Position numbers and translations under genes: made by a program. Source: a virus. Taken from it: a stretch of DNA of 45,678 nucleotides. A model generated the notes under the pieces. The model was not told the origin of the DNA, ran no database searches, and saw only the letters and a program-made list of their open reading frames with translations. Each line of letters starts with the position of its first letter. Position 1 is the stretch's first letter. Where the stretch lies: the IMG/VR virus record IMGVR_UViG_3300011013_000026, positions 1-45,678 of that record; one strand, given 5' to 3'. This document shows positions 17,653 to 25,260 of this stretch, one piece after another.

Positions 17653-20238
17653 TTGTCGAATAACATTCCTGGAATCTCACGTCGCATTCAGCCTCGTGTT
17701 GTGCTTCGTCAGAGTCTATTACAGAAAGCCGCAGGCGCTGCTGGCGGTTCGCGCATCCTTGCTATTATTGGCGAGGGCGAGACAGAAGAGGTCGTGGTGT
17801 CCTCTGCGCTTGGTGCTGGCCTTGATGGTGTAAATGCTAATTATAGCGGAACCAACAGTCCTGATGGTCGGCATTTTCAGCTGCAAACTATCGGCCTAGT
17901 AGTAAATCGCACCAGGATACTCTTAAATGGAGCTCCTATTGTTGTATTAGAGGCCCAGATTGATACAAATCCTTTCGATAGCCGTTATGATGTCCGACTA
18001 GACCCAGTTACGGGCCGAGTAGAGATGCAACAGGCTCACCTTGTTCCTTTCGGCAGTTCGGGGGCAGTAACTACTTATTATGATCCAGGCCCGACCAATG
18101 TTGGTACTGGCAATCCAGTTATTACCTCTACTTCATTAGTAGACGCCAATGCTCCGCAAGAAACGTGGACAGTGCGGTGCGTTTCTATTGTACGTGATGG
18201 CTATGGGAATGCAACCTCGGGCGAGGCGACATTCTCTGTTTCTGGCTCGACCAGCGGAGTGATTCGGGATTCTGACGGAAATATAATCAGATGGCAATCA
18301 GATGGCGTAGTAGTCAGTAACGGAATTTTAAGTTTTTCTATTGTTGAAGGCTCGACAGCGTTCCAGCCTGGTGATCGTTTTTCTGTACAAGTAAGCTCCG
18401 GCGTGCTTAATCAGAACGATAGCTTGGAAGCACGATATATTCCAACGCTAACATTGAACGATCCTCAACTATTTTTAGATCCTAATCAATTATTTGCTAA
18501 GCATGGTGATCCAAGCCTGACCAACACTCTCTCTCTTGCTGCCCAGATGGCATATGAGAATGGCGCGCCGGCTGTTTTGGCAGTCCAGGGCAAGCCTGCC
18601 TTGCCTCGCAGGACGAATAACTTGCTTATCACCCCTGACGACCCCCTGACTACAGCAGTAGAGGGAGCCAGTGGTAGCGCTGATATAGAAGATACTATTT
18701 TTCCTTTTCCAATTGGGGTATCGCCAGATATTGACACTCAAATCAATATCTATGTCATGAATGCTGACGGCACAGAGGAGCAATTGCTCCTTACTAAAAA
18801 TGATTTTTATAACACTAGTTACAGCACGGTAGCCGCTACTTATAGTGGCTTTGTAACTAATGCTACTATATCTCAGACATATACTGTTGTTCAGACGCCC
18901 CAAATTGAGCAAAATGGTATAGACGGTTATGTTATTAGTACAAACGCAACTGACATTACATTTACTTCTCCGACTGCAGCGTTCTCTTCTGACCGCTTAG
19001 CTACCGGAGAGGGCGATATCGGTAAGCAGCTAGTATTCCTTGATCCGACCGGCCTTGCTGGCGCATCAGGATCATTTTCAACATATGACATTACCGATGT
19101 TGGCGACGGGTACGGAGATACAACTATTGTTTCTGCAACTCGCCTAACTGGTCCTGTTCTGACAGGTACTGAGATTTTTGCTGGCGTAGTGTGGCAGGTA
19201 CAGGATCCTAATGATCTCGGTGCTCAGTTTGCCATAACTGATGATGTGGCTCTTAATAACCTTACCGTGGGTAAGGGTTTGCGGGTGGAGATTATAGACC
19301 AAAGAGATGCAGATTTCTTTGATAATAACTGGTTTGAGGCTTATGATGTTTTAGAGTCTCAGAACGCTCAAATTATTGTTCCAGTACCTACTCAATCTAT
19401 TAGTAATATTTTTCAGGCGGGAAGGTCACACGTTGAAAACATGTCTAGTATTGAGTATAACCGTGAACGCACTGTTATTGTAGGCGCTATCAATGGCCTG
19501 GTTCCTGATAACCTGGTTGGTCGCGAATTGGCTGCAGTTGAAAACATTGGTCTACTTGAAGGCATTCAAGGTGATGATCCCGAAGAAGTGTTGGCAGGCA
19601 GCATTGAGGACCTCGCAGATTACTCAGTTACTGCAGCTTATGGAAATTCTTTCCGAGTTGTTTACATGGGTCCGGACCAAATAATTAGAAATATTAATGG
19701 TACGAACAATGTGCTGTCTGGATATTACATGGCGCCAGCTCTTGGCGGGTTCTTGGCAGGGCAGGGCAATGTTGCTGAGCCTCCAACGTTTAAGACACTG
19801 ATTGGGTTCAGCATCTTGCGTGACCGGGCCTATAAGACGTTTACTTTGGACGAACTGGCAGATGCAGGTGTTTTGGTTGTTCAGCCAGTAGCTGGTGGCG
19901 GCAGAATGCTCCATGGGCTCACGACATCTCAGTCGGGCGCTCCAGAATCAGAAGAGATTTCAATTGTTGCTATTAGGGATCAAACTTCTAGGGCATTGAG
20001 AAATTCCCTGAGGCCCTTCATTGGAATCGTAGAGACGCCAACGTCTATTGCTGCTATTACTGACACTGTTAATGACACCTTGGATGCTTTGATCGCGCAG
20101 GGTCTTCTAACTGGAAAGGGAGCGGTATCTGTTGCTAAAGACTCAGTAGAGCCTAGGCAGGTAAATGTAGTAGTCCAGGTCTCTCCTGCAGCACCTATAA
20201 ATTGGATATTTATTGATGCCACGTTCTCACTTACCTGA
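17653..20238 (+). CDS. Contractile tail sheath protein (861 aa, TTG start)
   Basis: Sheath subunit that surrounds the tube and contracts to drive it through the envelope. The start SNNIPGISRRIQPRVVLRQ and the end VEPRQVNVVVQVSPAAP, followed by alternating strands, match the usual sheath termini that form the inter-subunit handshake. Residues ~250-340 and 600-760 look like the conserved core (for example AYENGAPAVLAVQG and the IVGAINGL...NLVGRELAAVENI region). At 861 residues it is longer than the common 480-700, and the extra length is probably surface domains. Three DGY motifs lie in predicted loops. The start is TTG at 17653 after GGGGG; TTG at 17641 would add four residues. The tube gene follows after 133 nt. 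Confidence 0.85.
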   Translation: MSNNIPGISRRIQPRVVLRQSLLQKAAGAAGGSRILAIIGEGETEEVVVSSALGAGLDGVNANYSGTNSPDGRHFQLQTIGLVVNRTRILLNGAPIVVLEAQIDTNPFDSRYDVRLDPVTGRVEMQQAHLVPFGSSGAVTTYYDPGPTNVGTGNPVITSTSLVDANAPQETWTVRCVSIVRDGYGNATSGEATFSVSGSTSGVIRDSDGNIIRWQSDGVVVSNGILSFSIVEGSTAFQPGDRFSVQVSSGVLNQNDSLEARYIPTLTLNDPQLFLDPNQLFAKHGDPSLTNTLSLAAQMAYENGAPAVLAVQGKPALPRRTNNLLITPDDPLTTAVEGASGSADIEDTIFPFPIGVSPDIDTQINIYVMNADGTEEQLLLTKNDFYNTSYSTVAATYSGFVTNATISQTYTVVQTPQIEQNGIDGYVISTNATDITFTSPTAAFSSDRLATGEGDIGKQLVFLDPTGLAGASGSFSTYDITDVGDGYGDTTIVSATRLTGPVLTGTEIFAGVVWQVQDPNDLGAQFAITDDVALNNLTVGKGLRVEIIDQRDADFFDNNWFEAYDVLESQNAQIIVPVPTQSISNIFQAGRSHVENMSSIEYNRERTVIVGAINGLVPDNLVGRELAAVENIGLLEGIQGDDPEEVLAGSIEDLADYSVTAAYGNSFRVVYMGPDQIIRNINGTNNVLSGYYMAPALGGFLAGQGNVAEPPTFKTLIGFSILRDRAYKTFTLDELADAGVLVVQPVAGGGRMLHGLTTSQSGAPESEEISIVAIRDQTSRALRNSLRPFIGIVETPTSIAAITDTVNDTLDALIAQGLLTGKGAVSVAKDSVEPRQVNVVVQVSPAAPINWIFIDATFSLT

Positions 20239-20262
20239 TTCTCTTAGGATTTTAGGTAAGTG
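20228..20262 (+). other. Hairpin overlapping the sheath stop codon
   Basis: CACTTACCT (20228-20236) is a perfect 9-bp complement of AGGTAAGTG (20254-20262), with a 17-nt loop. The left arm includes the last sheath codons and the T of the TGA stop. No T-run follows, so it is more likely an mRNA stability or processing element than a terminator. Terminating ribosomes would melt it. Confidence 0.5.
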
Positions 20263-20283
20263 ACATTATAGGCTTGAGCTGAA

Positions 20284-20307
20284 AGCCCTGGGGTTTTACG
20301 CAGGGCT
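20284..20307 (+). other. Second hairpin between sheath and tube genes
   Basis: AGCCCTG (20284-20290) pairs with CAGGGCT (20301-20307) around a 10-nt loop. The run of six T at 20335-20340 is too far away for a normal terminator. The hairpin may cause partial termination or protect an mRNA end, adjusting sheath against tube expression. Only the structure is seen. Confidence 0.4.
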
Positions 20308-20371
20308 AAGTGCAAGTATTTAGATTAAAATAAGTTTTTTGCCTCAAGCAGGGCATAGGAGTGCAATAAAA

Positions 20372-21013
20372 ATGGCATATCTTTATACGGGAAGCACTAA
20401 TGAGGCCAATATGGCCACTGGTTTGTCGACTCAAGTAATAATTGAAGTAAATAATCAGCCTGTAGGGGCAATACAGAGTTTTAAACCACAACAACAACGC
20501 GCTATTAGTGGAGTGGCCGAGGTGGGTACTGATGGTTTTATTGAGAAGATTCCCCATAAGGCAACGGAAATTAAAATTGAGATTCAGCGAGTAATGTTTG
20601 ATAGGTTGCGGTTACCAGCGGCATTCGCTAGGCAGTTTGTAAATATTTCTGCCCAGCGTGTTCCTTTTGATGTTAGGCTTTTTGATAAGGGAAATGTATT
20701 GCCTGACAATGCAGAGGCTGACGGCGATGTAGGTGCTAGTAACACTGGCGTTATATCTCATGTTTATAAAAATTGCTGGTTTACTAATTTTTCTACTACT
20801 TATAGCGCTTCTGACTATATAGTTATGGAATCTGCAACTATAAGTTGTGAATTTGTCCGCAGCTTTCAGGGGCAAAACCAGAGCGTTATTGATGGCGGCC
20901 TCAGAGGGATAATTCCTGATTCTTCAGGCGGCAACATTGAGCTCCTAGCTGATCTCGGTCGTCGTGGCTCATTGGACGCGGCGGGTCTAAACCAGATCCT
21001 CAACTTTCAATAG
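20372..21013 (+). CDS. Tail tube protein (213 aa)
   Basis: Forms the hexameric rings of the inner tail tube through which DNA passes. I set the start at the ATG at 20372, which follows AGGAG (20357-20361); an in-frame upstream start at 20339 has no site. The sequence has the tube pattern: VIIEVNNQPVGAIQSF near the N-terminus, a GTDGFIEKIPHKATEIKIEIQR beta-hairpin region, RVPFDVRLFD, then CWFTNFSTTYSASDYIVMESATISCEFV at the end of the barrel. Length is typical. It follows the sheath gene, as in most myoviruses, and is closed by a strong terminator. Confidence 0.85.
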   Translation: MAYLYTGSTNEANMATGLSTQVIIEVNNQPVGAIQSFKPQQQRAISGVAEVGTDGFIEKIPHKATEIKIEIQRVMFDRLRLPAAFARQFVNISAQRVPFDVRLFDKGNVLPDNAEADGDVGASNTGVISHVYKNCWFTNFSTTYSASDYIVMESATISCEFVRSFQGQNQSVIDGGLRGIIPDSSGGNIELLADLGRRGSLDAAGLNQILNFQ

Positions 21014-21069
21014 GTTTCTCAAGCGTAGTTGTATAGCTAACTGTGCAATCATTTCCAAGCAATTAGGTA

Positions 21070-21107
21070 CGCCTAGCTTCTACACTAGGAGCTAGGCGCA
21101 TTTTTTT
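21070..21107 (+). terminator. Rho-independent terminator after the tube gene
   Basis: CGCCTAGCT (21070-21078) and AGCTAGGCG (21090-21098) form a perfect 9-bp GC-rich stem with an 11-nt loop. Seven T follow at 21101-21107, two bases after the stem. This ends the sheath-tube transcription unit and separates it from the less demanded chaperone and tape-measure genes. Confidence 0.9.
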
Positions 21108-21117
21108 ACATCATAAA

Positions 21118-21122
21118 AGAGG
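21118..21122 (+). promoter_or_regulatory. AGAGG ribosome-binding site for the TTG start of the chaperone gene
   Basis: AGAGG ends 6 nt before TTG at 21129. The first in-frame ATG is at 21150, too far from this site, so the TTG start is favoured. I see no clear promoter between the terminator and this gene. Confidence 0.55.
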
Positions 21123-21128
21123 TTTATT

Positions 21129-21722
21129 TTGAAATTAGAACACAGTAAAATGCACCAGGGTGATCAGCGTACTGAAGATACAAAGCCAGAAATCCCAGTA
21201 CATACAGTATCTTCTCCCAATGATGAGGAGATGTTTGAAACTCAAATGGCAAGAGCGCAAGAGGCGTATGATGATGTTTCTGCAAATCCTGAGAAGCAAG
21301 CGCAGGTCCTCCGTGATCCTATTTTGGATAGCGAGATAAAAAAACAAAAAGTATTTGAAAAACTCGTATTGTTCAAGGAAGACCATTATAAAGAAGTAGA
21401 ATTGGCTGGTATTAGTTTTAAACTTAGGCTATTAAATGCTATGGATAACTCTTTTATAATGAGAGAGGTGCGTAAAGAACCAACTGAAGATCAGATATCT
21501 TCCTTGCCATTAATGATACTTGCTGCAGCAATTGTGGATGTGAATGGTGTTAAGTTGGAAGAGTTTTATACAGGGCCCGACAGCATACAGGACCCAACTC
21601 TTAGGCGTTATTATGAGTTAAAGCAATGGGCCCAGCCAGTAGTAACTATTTTGCAGGCTGCATTTACCTCTTTTAGAGAAGAAATTGAAAAAAGTTATGG
21701 CAATGATTTTTTAGACAAATAG
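21129..21722 (+). CDS. Tail assembly chaperone, zero-frame product (197 aa; gpG-like)
   Basis: Chaperone that coats the tape measure protein before the tube polymerises; it is not expected in the finished virion. The protein is acidic and largely helical, with a central VELAGISFKLRLLNAMDNSFI region and a FYTGPDSIQDPTLRRYYELKQWAQPVV segment. The identification rests on position (directly before the tape measure), size, and a canonical -1 frameshift site seven codons upstream of the stop leading into a second open frame. Most ribosomes should stop at TAG 21720-21722 and make this short form. TTG start at 21129. Confidence 0.8.
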   Translation: MKLEHSKMHQGDQRTEDTKPEIPVHTVSSPNDEEMFETQMARAQEAYDDVSANPEKQAQVLRDPILDSEIKKQKVFEKLVLFKEDHYKEVELAGISFKLRLLNAMDNSFIMREVRKEPTEDQISSLPLMILAAAIVDVNGVKLEEFYTGPDSIQDPTLRRYYELKQWAQPVVTILQAAFTSFREEIEKSYGNDFLDK

Positions 21723-21760
21723 CAGAGGATCCATTTCATAGATTTAGATGGAAACTCTGC
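21707..21760 (+). promoter_or_regulatory. -1 programmed ribosomal frameshift signal
   Basis: The slippery heptamer T TTT TTA (21707-21713) is in the X XXY YYZ register of the chaperone frame. After an 8-nt spacer, GCAGAG (21722-21727) pairs with CTCTGC (21755-21760). An inner stem CCAT (21731-21734) / ATGG (21748-21751), extendable by a G-T and a T-A pair, sits inside it. The -1 frame is open from 21707, directly after a TGA at 21704-21706, to 22048. This is the layout of functional -1 signals, including those of phage G/GT genes. Confidence 0.85.
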
Positions 21761-22048
21761 AAGGTTTTCAAGGCAAAGCCTTCCGATAATATTATATTAA
21801 GTATGACACCTCAAGAGGTAGCCTGGATGCAAACTATGTTGCTCCAGGACGAAAAAGAAGAATACGAACAAAATTTAGAGTTTATAGAATATTTAGCTTC
21901 TTTTTCGAATCCAGAAGCCATTAGGCGCATAAGAGAGCAGCGCAAGGGTAATGTTGGCATGTCTGATGCTGAATTCGCCGATGTTATGAAGTCTATCAGT
22001 GGCAGAGAAGTACCACTGGAAGAAATCAATAGTAGGAGCAAGCGTTAA
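21713..22048 (+). CDS. -1 frame extension of the tail assembly chaperone (GT-like; fusion 21129-22048, 306 aa)
   Basis: After slippage the reading continues with AGA at 21713 for 111 residues, beginning RQIAEDPFHRFRWKLCKVF and ending EEINSRSKR. Joined to residues 1-195 of the zero-frame product this gives a 306-aa GT-type protein, which by analogy with lambda binds both the tape measure (G part) and the tube subunit (T part). The frame contains an ATG at 21803 that could be mistaken for a gene start, but it has no ribosome-binding site, and the upstream codons (EDPFHRFRW...) read as real protein. Its TAA overlaps the tape-measure ATG by 1 nt (TAATG). Confidence 0.8.
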   Translation, partial: RQIAEDPFHRFRWKLCKVFKAKPSDNIILSMTPQEVAWMQTMLLQDEKEEYEQNLEFIEYLASFSNPEAIRRIREQRKGNVGMSDAEFADVMKSISGREVPLEEINSRSKR

Positions 22049-24282
22049 TGGTTGAGCCAGATCTAGATACAGGTGCTAAGCTAAGGGCCGATTTAAATAA
22101 AAGTCTAAATGAGTTTAGAAACGCTGGCAGCGCAACTGTAGATGCTATGGTGTCTAATTCGTCACGCTTAGTTAGCGGAGTTGTTTCAGAGTCTATAGAT
22201 GGCATGGAAAGCATTGGAGATGCAGCAGAGGAAGCTCTTGGTGAAGCTGCGAGCGCAGTTAGCGACATTATGGCAACTGCAATGTCATCGGCTTTTGGGC
22301 CGAACTGGGACAGTTCATTACAAGCGGGAGCGAATACTCTTAAAGATGTATTTAGACGGGTAGGCCTCCCTTCAGACAAAATCACATCTGATTTTTTAGA
22401 CGTTCTTGAGCAGATGGGGGGCGTTGCAAAGGATAATTCTGTAAATATAGGACTAGCTATAGCGGGGCCAAAATTAGAATCACTTATAGGAGGCGCTTTC
22501 GCTCCTTTGAAGGCAATGGAAAGTAGAGTTATTGCCATTAATGGCGAGGCCGCACAAATGTTTGCCACCTTCGGCGAGGGATTTGGCGTTGTTGGAGGGC
22601 AGGTCTCTTCAATGACCTCCCTGGTTAATAGCTTTAATACGGATATTAGAAGCGCGGCATTAGCCACTAATATGAGTACAGATGACATGCGCAAGGGTTA
22701 TTTAGAGCTTGGCAAAGGCGGTGTTGATGTAAAAGAAATACTTGGAAGTGGCATGACTTTTAAGGCTGATTCTAAAGAAATTAATTTTTTAGCCCAAAGC
22801 ATGAATATTGCCAAGGGAACCGGAATTGACATGGCTGATGTAGGCGGCAAGATATCATATGCTATGCGCGAACTTGGTATGAGTGGCCAAGAGCCAATTA
22901 AGATGTTTGGAATGCTAAAAAGGGCCCAGGAAGGCACTCATTTAGGGTTCGGCGTTAGCACTAAGGCCGTGCTTGATGGGGCGGATGCATTAAAGATGTA
23001 CGGTAATAACGTAGACTCAACAGCAGCCATTTACCAAAACTTTGTACACACATTAGGCAAGGGCAGAGAAGGGCTCGCTGGTGGGCTCGTTAAAAAGGTT
23101 GCTTCGGGTTTGGCAGGAATGAGCACTGGGTTTAGAGCCTTTCTTGGCATGACCGGACAGGTGGGTGGCGGCTCCGGAGGCGCTATAGGTGGCGCTTTGA
23201 GGGTTGAGGAAGCCTTAGTAACGGGCAATACCCAGGGCGTCTTAGACGATCTCTCACGGACTATAGAGAGGCTTACTGGTACGGGAATACTTACGAGAAG
23301 AGAAGCTATTGACACGAATCAAGAGAAGCAATATTTTATGCAGCGTGAAGTAGTTTCGTCTGCGCTGAATTTAAAAGGAGAAGATGCCACTAGGGTTCAG
23401 GAGATGCTGGGCTCCGATCAGAAAATTACCGCTGATGATATCAGGAGAGGCGCGGGTAGTGGTCTTGCAGCTATAAATAAAGACGCTAGTGATGTATATT
23501 CGATGAACATAGGGTCAGTGCAAGCATTGCAAAATCAAGCAAGAGTCTTAACAGAGGAGTCATTGTCAGGCATGACTGATGGCATGAGAGACCTCAATGT
23601 TGTAGTCAAAGATTTTACTAATACCTATGGGCATGATTTAATTGGGTTTTTTAAAAACGCGTTGCAGGAAATGGGCAGTACTTCTCCAGCTTCTTTATTG
23701 CCGAAGGGAGAACGAGAGATGACCAAGGAAGATATGAATAGGGCAAACACAGAGCTAAATAGGGTTGCTGGAGGCGCTGGAATTGGCGGCAGCGCATCGC
23801 AAATGATGGATGCCGGGCTGCCGCTTTCGGGCCTTAGTGCTAGTGTGGCTCAGATGTTTAATTCCGGCTTGGCAATCTCATTAGAAGAGGCAGGCATGGC
23901 TGGCCGTGGTGCCCTGATAAATGACCTTAATAGGCCTTTTGTTGAAGCTGGTGATGCAGCTGGTGACGCAGCCGGTGGCAGGTTCTCCGCAATATTAAGC
24001 GCTTTTTCAAATGATGAGTTGCCCGTTCCAATAGCTGCCGCTAAGCGTATAGATGTAGACGCTGCAACTAACCTAGTAAGTAAGGATAGTGGGGTGGGCA
24101 AAGCACCAATTGGATTTACTATGGCAGATAATCAACCCCTAATGCTCAAAATTGCAGTAGATTCTGACGGCACCATGCTTAATTTGAAGCCCTTTTTAGA
24201 AGAAGCAGGGCAGCGTGCGGCGGAAGCGGCAAGGAGCATAACTATGTCTGAGGGCGATGGAGCCTTTGCTTCTCCTGAGTAG
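22048..24282 (+). CDS. Tape measure protein (744 aa)
   Basis: Sets tail length and is ejected ahead of the DNA. The ATG overlaps the chaperone-extension stop (TAATG), with AGGAG at 22034-22038 upstream. The protein is helical and rich in Ala, Gly, Met and Ser. Amphipathic N-terminal helices (DLDTGAKLRADLNKSLNEF) and a hydrophobic stretch near residues 133-152 (GLAIAGPKLESLIGGAFAPL) are visible, and a Gly-rich segment lies near 375-385. The end is disordered and Ala/Glu rich. Identification comes from composition and its place after the frameshifted chaperones. At the usual ~1.5 Angstrom per residue it predicts a tail of roughly 110 nm, short for genes this large around it. Confidence 0.75.
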   Translation: MVEPDLDTGAKLRADLNKSLNEFRNAGSATVDAMVSNSSRLVSGVVSESIDGMESIGDAAEEALGEAASAVSDIMATAMSSAFGPNWDSSLQAGANTLKDVFRRVGLPSDKITSDFLDVLEQMGGVAKDNSVNIGLAIAGPKLESLIGGAFAPLKAMESRVIAINGEAAQMFATFGEGFGVVGGQVSSMTSLVNSFNTDIRSAALATNMSTDDMRKGYLELGKGGVDVKEILGSGMTFKADSKEINFLAQSMNIAKGTGIDMADVGGKISYAMRELGMSGQEPIKMFGMLKRAQEGTHLGFGVSTKAVLDGADALKMYGNNVDSTAAIYQNFVHTLGKGREGLAGGLVKKVASGLAGMSTGFRAFLGMTGQVGGGSGGAIGGALRVEEALVTGNTQGVLDDLSRTIERLTGTGILTRREAIDTNQEKQYFMQREVVSSALNLKGEDATRVQEMLGSDQKITADDIRRGAGSGLAAINKDASDVYSMNIGSVQALQNQARVLTEESLSGMTDGMRDLNVVVKDFTNTYGHDLIGFFKNALQEMGSTSPASLLPKGEREMTKEDMNRANTELNRVAGGAGIGGSASQMMDAGLPLSGLSASVAQMFNSGLAISLEEAGMAGRGALINDLNRPFVEAGDAAGDAAGGRFSAILSAFSNDELPVPIAAAKRIDVDAATNLVSKDSGVGKAPIGFTMADNQPLMLKIAVDSDGTMLNLKPFLEEAGQRAAEAARSITMSEGDGAFASPE

Positions 24283-24290
24283 GTAAAAAA

Positions 24291-25253
24291 ATGACATTTT
24301 TAAGTACAGCACCAATCCCAGCAGAGCCAATTGTTCCACTTAGTGAAACCTTGCCTGATGTTGATCCTGCTATCCAAACAAGCTCATCCAATCCTAATAT
24401 TGCTAAAAGGCTGGACATGCCGCAGATAGGCGAATTCAAAAGAGAATTGCTTACTTGGCGCACTCCACAGCTGGGTTATGTTCAGATGTATTTAAATCCT
24501 CAGCAGATAAAAATAGAAGATGAAAAGCAAATTACCAGTCAGCGTACCAAGGGTGGCTTTGTTGTTCAGTATGCCGGCGAAGAATTGACCAAAATTGCGC
24601 TTAGTGGAACAACTGGATCTAGCGGCGTAGAGGGCATAAATATTTTGCGTAGTATCTACCGCGCAGAGCAAGAATCGTTTGAGGGGATATCCACTGCAAT
24701 TGAAGAAGCATTAAATCAAACACAGATAAATACGCTTGGCGCAAACGCTCTTGATTTGTCTCCTTTATCTGAATTAAATGTATTTGAATTCGCGAATGAT
24801 GTTTTTCGTAATTTTGCGAGACCTCAGCCAACTTTGGCCTCTTTAGCTACAAGCCTAGAATTGTTTTTTCAAGGCTGGCTGTACCGCGGTTATTTTAAAA
24901 GCTTTACTGTGACAGAGAAGGCAGAACACCAGGGCTGGTTTGATTACAGTATGATGTTTGTTGCATATGCTAGACAGGGTGTTAGGCGCAACTTTATGCC
25001 GTGGCATAGACAGCCAGTAAACCCTGCTGGGTCGGGCTCTAACCCACTTAGTTTTTCTGCGGCTAAAGATATACTTAATACATTACAGACACCTCCTCCT
25101 CTTGCCACAGATACCCAGGACGGTCCCAATAGTGAGCCTCCTATATTTAATACTACTAAGAGATTTAGTGGATCTAGAACTGTATCCACAGCCATTGATG
25201 CTTCTAGTGGAATAAATTCACAAAATGGCAATTTGAATATACAAATTTTATAG
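24291..25253 (+). CDS. Baseplate/tail tube-initiator-like protein (320 aa)
   Basis: ATG after AGG. Residues ~45-125 contain FKRELLTWRTPQLGYVQMYLNPQQI, then a TKGGFVVQYAGEELTKI..SGTTGSSG segment and a helix INILRSIYR. This looks like the tube-like beta domain of proteins that connect hub and first tube ring, a role filled by gp48/gp54 in T4. Residues ~190-250 include LELFFQGWLYRGYFKSFTV and a mobile-looking Pro/Ser-rich tail follows. Position right after the tape measure and before the hub fits. I recognise the pattern from other large phages but cannot name the family with certainty. Confidence 0.55.
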   Translation: MTFLSTAPIPAEPIVPLSETLPDVDPAIQTSSSNPNIAKRLDMPQIGEFKRELLTWRTPQLGYVQMYLNPQQIKIEDEKQITSQRTKGGFVVQYAGEELTKIALSGTTGSSGVEGINILRSIYRAEQESFEGISTAIEEALNQTQINTLGANALDLSPLSELNVFEFANDVFRNFARPQPTLASLATSLELFFQGWLYRGYFKSFTVTEKAEHQGWFDYSMMFVAYARQGVRRNFMPWHRQPVNPAGSGSNPLSFSAAKDILNTLQTPPPLATDTQDGPNSEPPIFNTTKRFSGSRTVSTAIDASSGINSQNGNLNIQIL

Positions 25254-25260
25254 GTAAATT

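Noticed and set aside
20284-20340. Hairpin plus T-run between sheath and tube as an intrinsic terminator
   Set aside because: The six T start 27 nt after the stem, too far for an intrinsic terminator, and termination here would cut off the tube gene.
21803-22048. Separate 81-aa gene starting at ATG 21803
   Set aside because: No ribosome-binding site precedes it, the same frame is open back to the slippery site at 21707, and the upstream codons read as protein. The frameshift product explains it better.
22026-22694. 222-aa reverse-strand ORF opposite the tape measure
   Set aside because: It lies entirely inside strong + strand coding sequence, has no ribosome-binding context or recognisable domain, and reflects the codon bias of the real gene.
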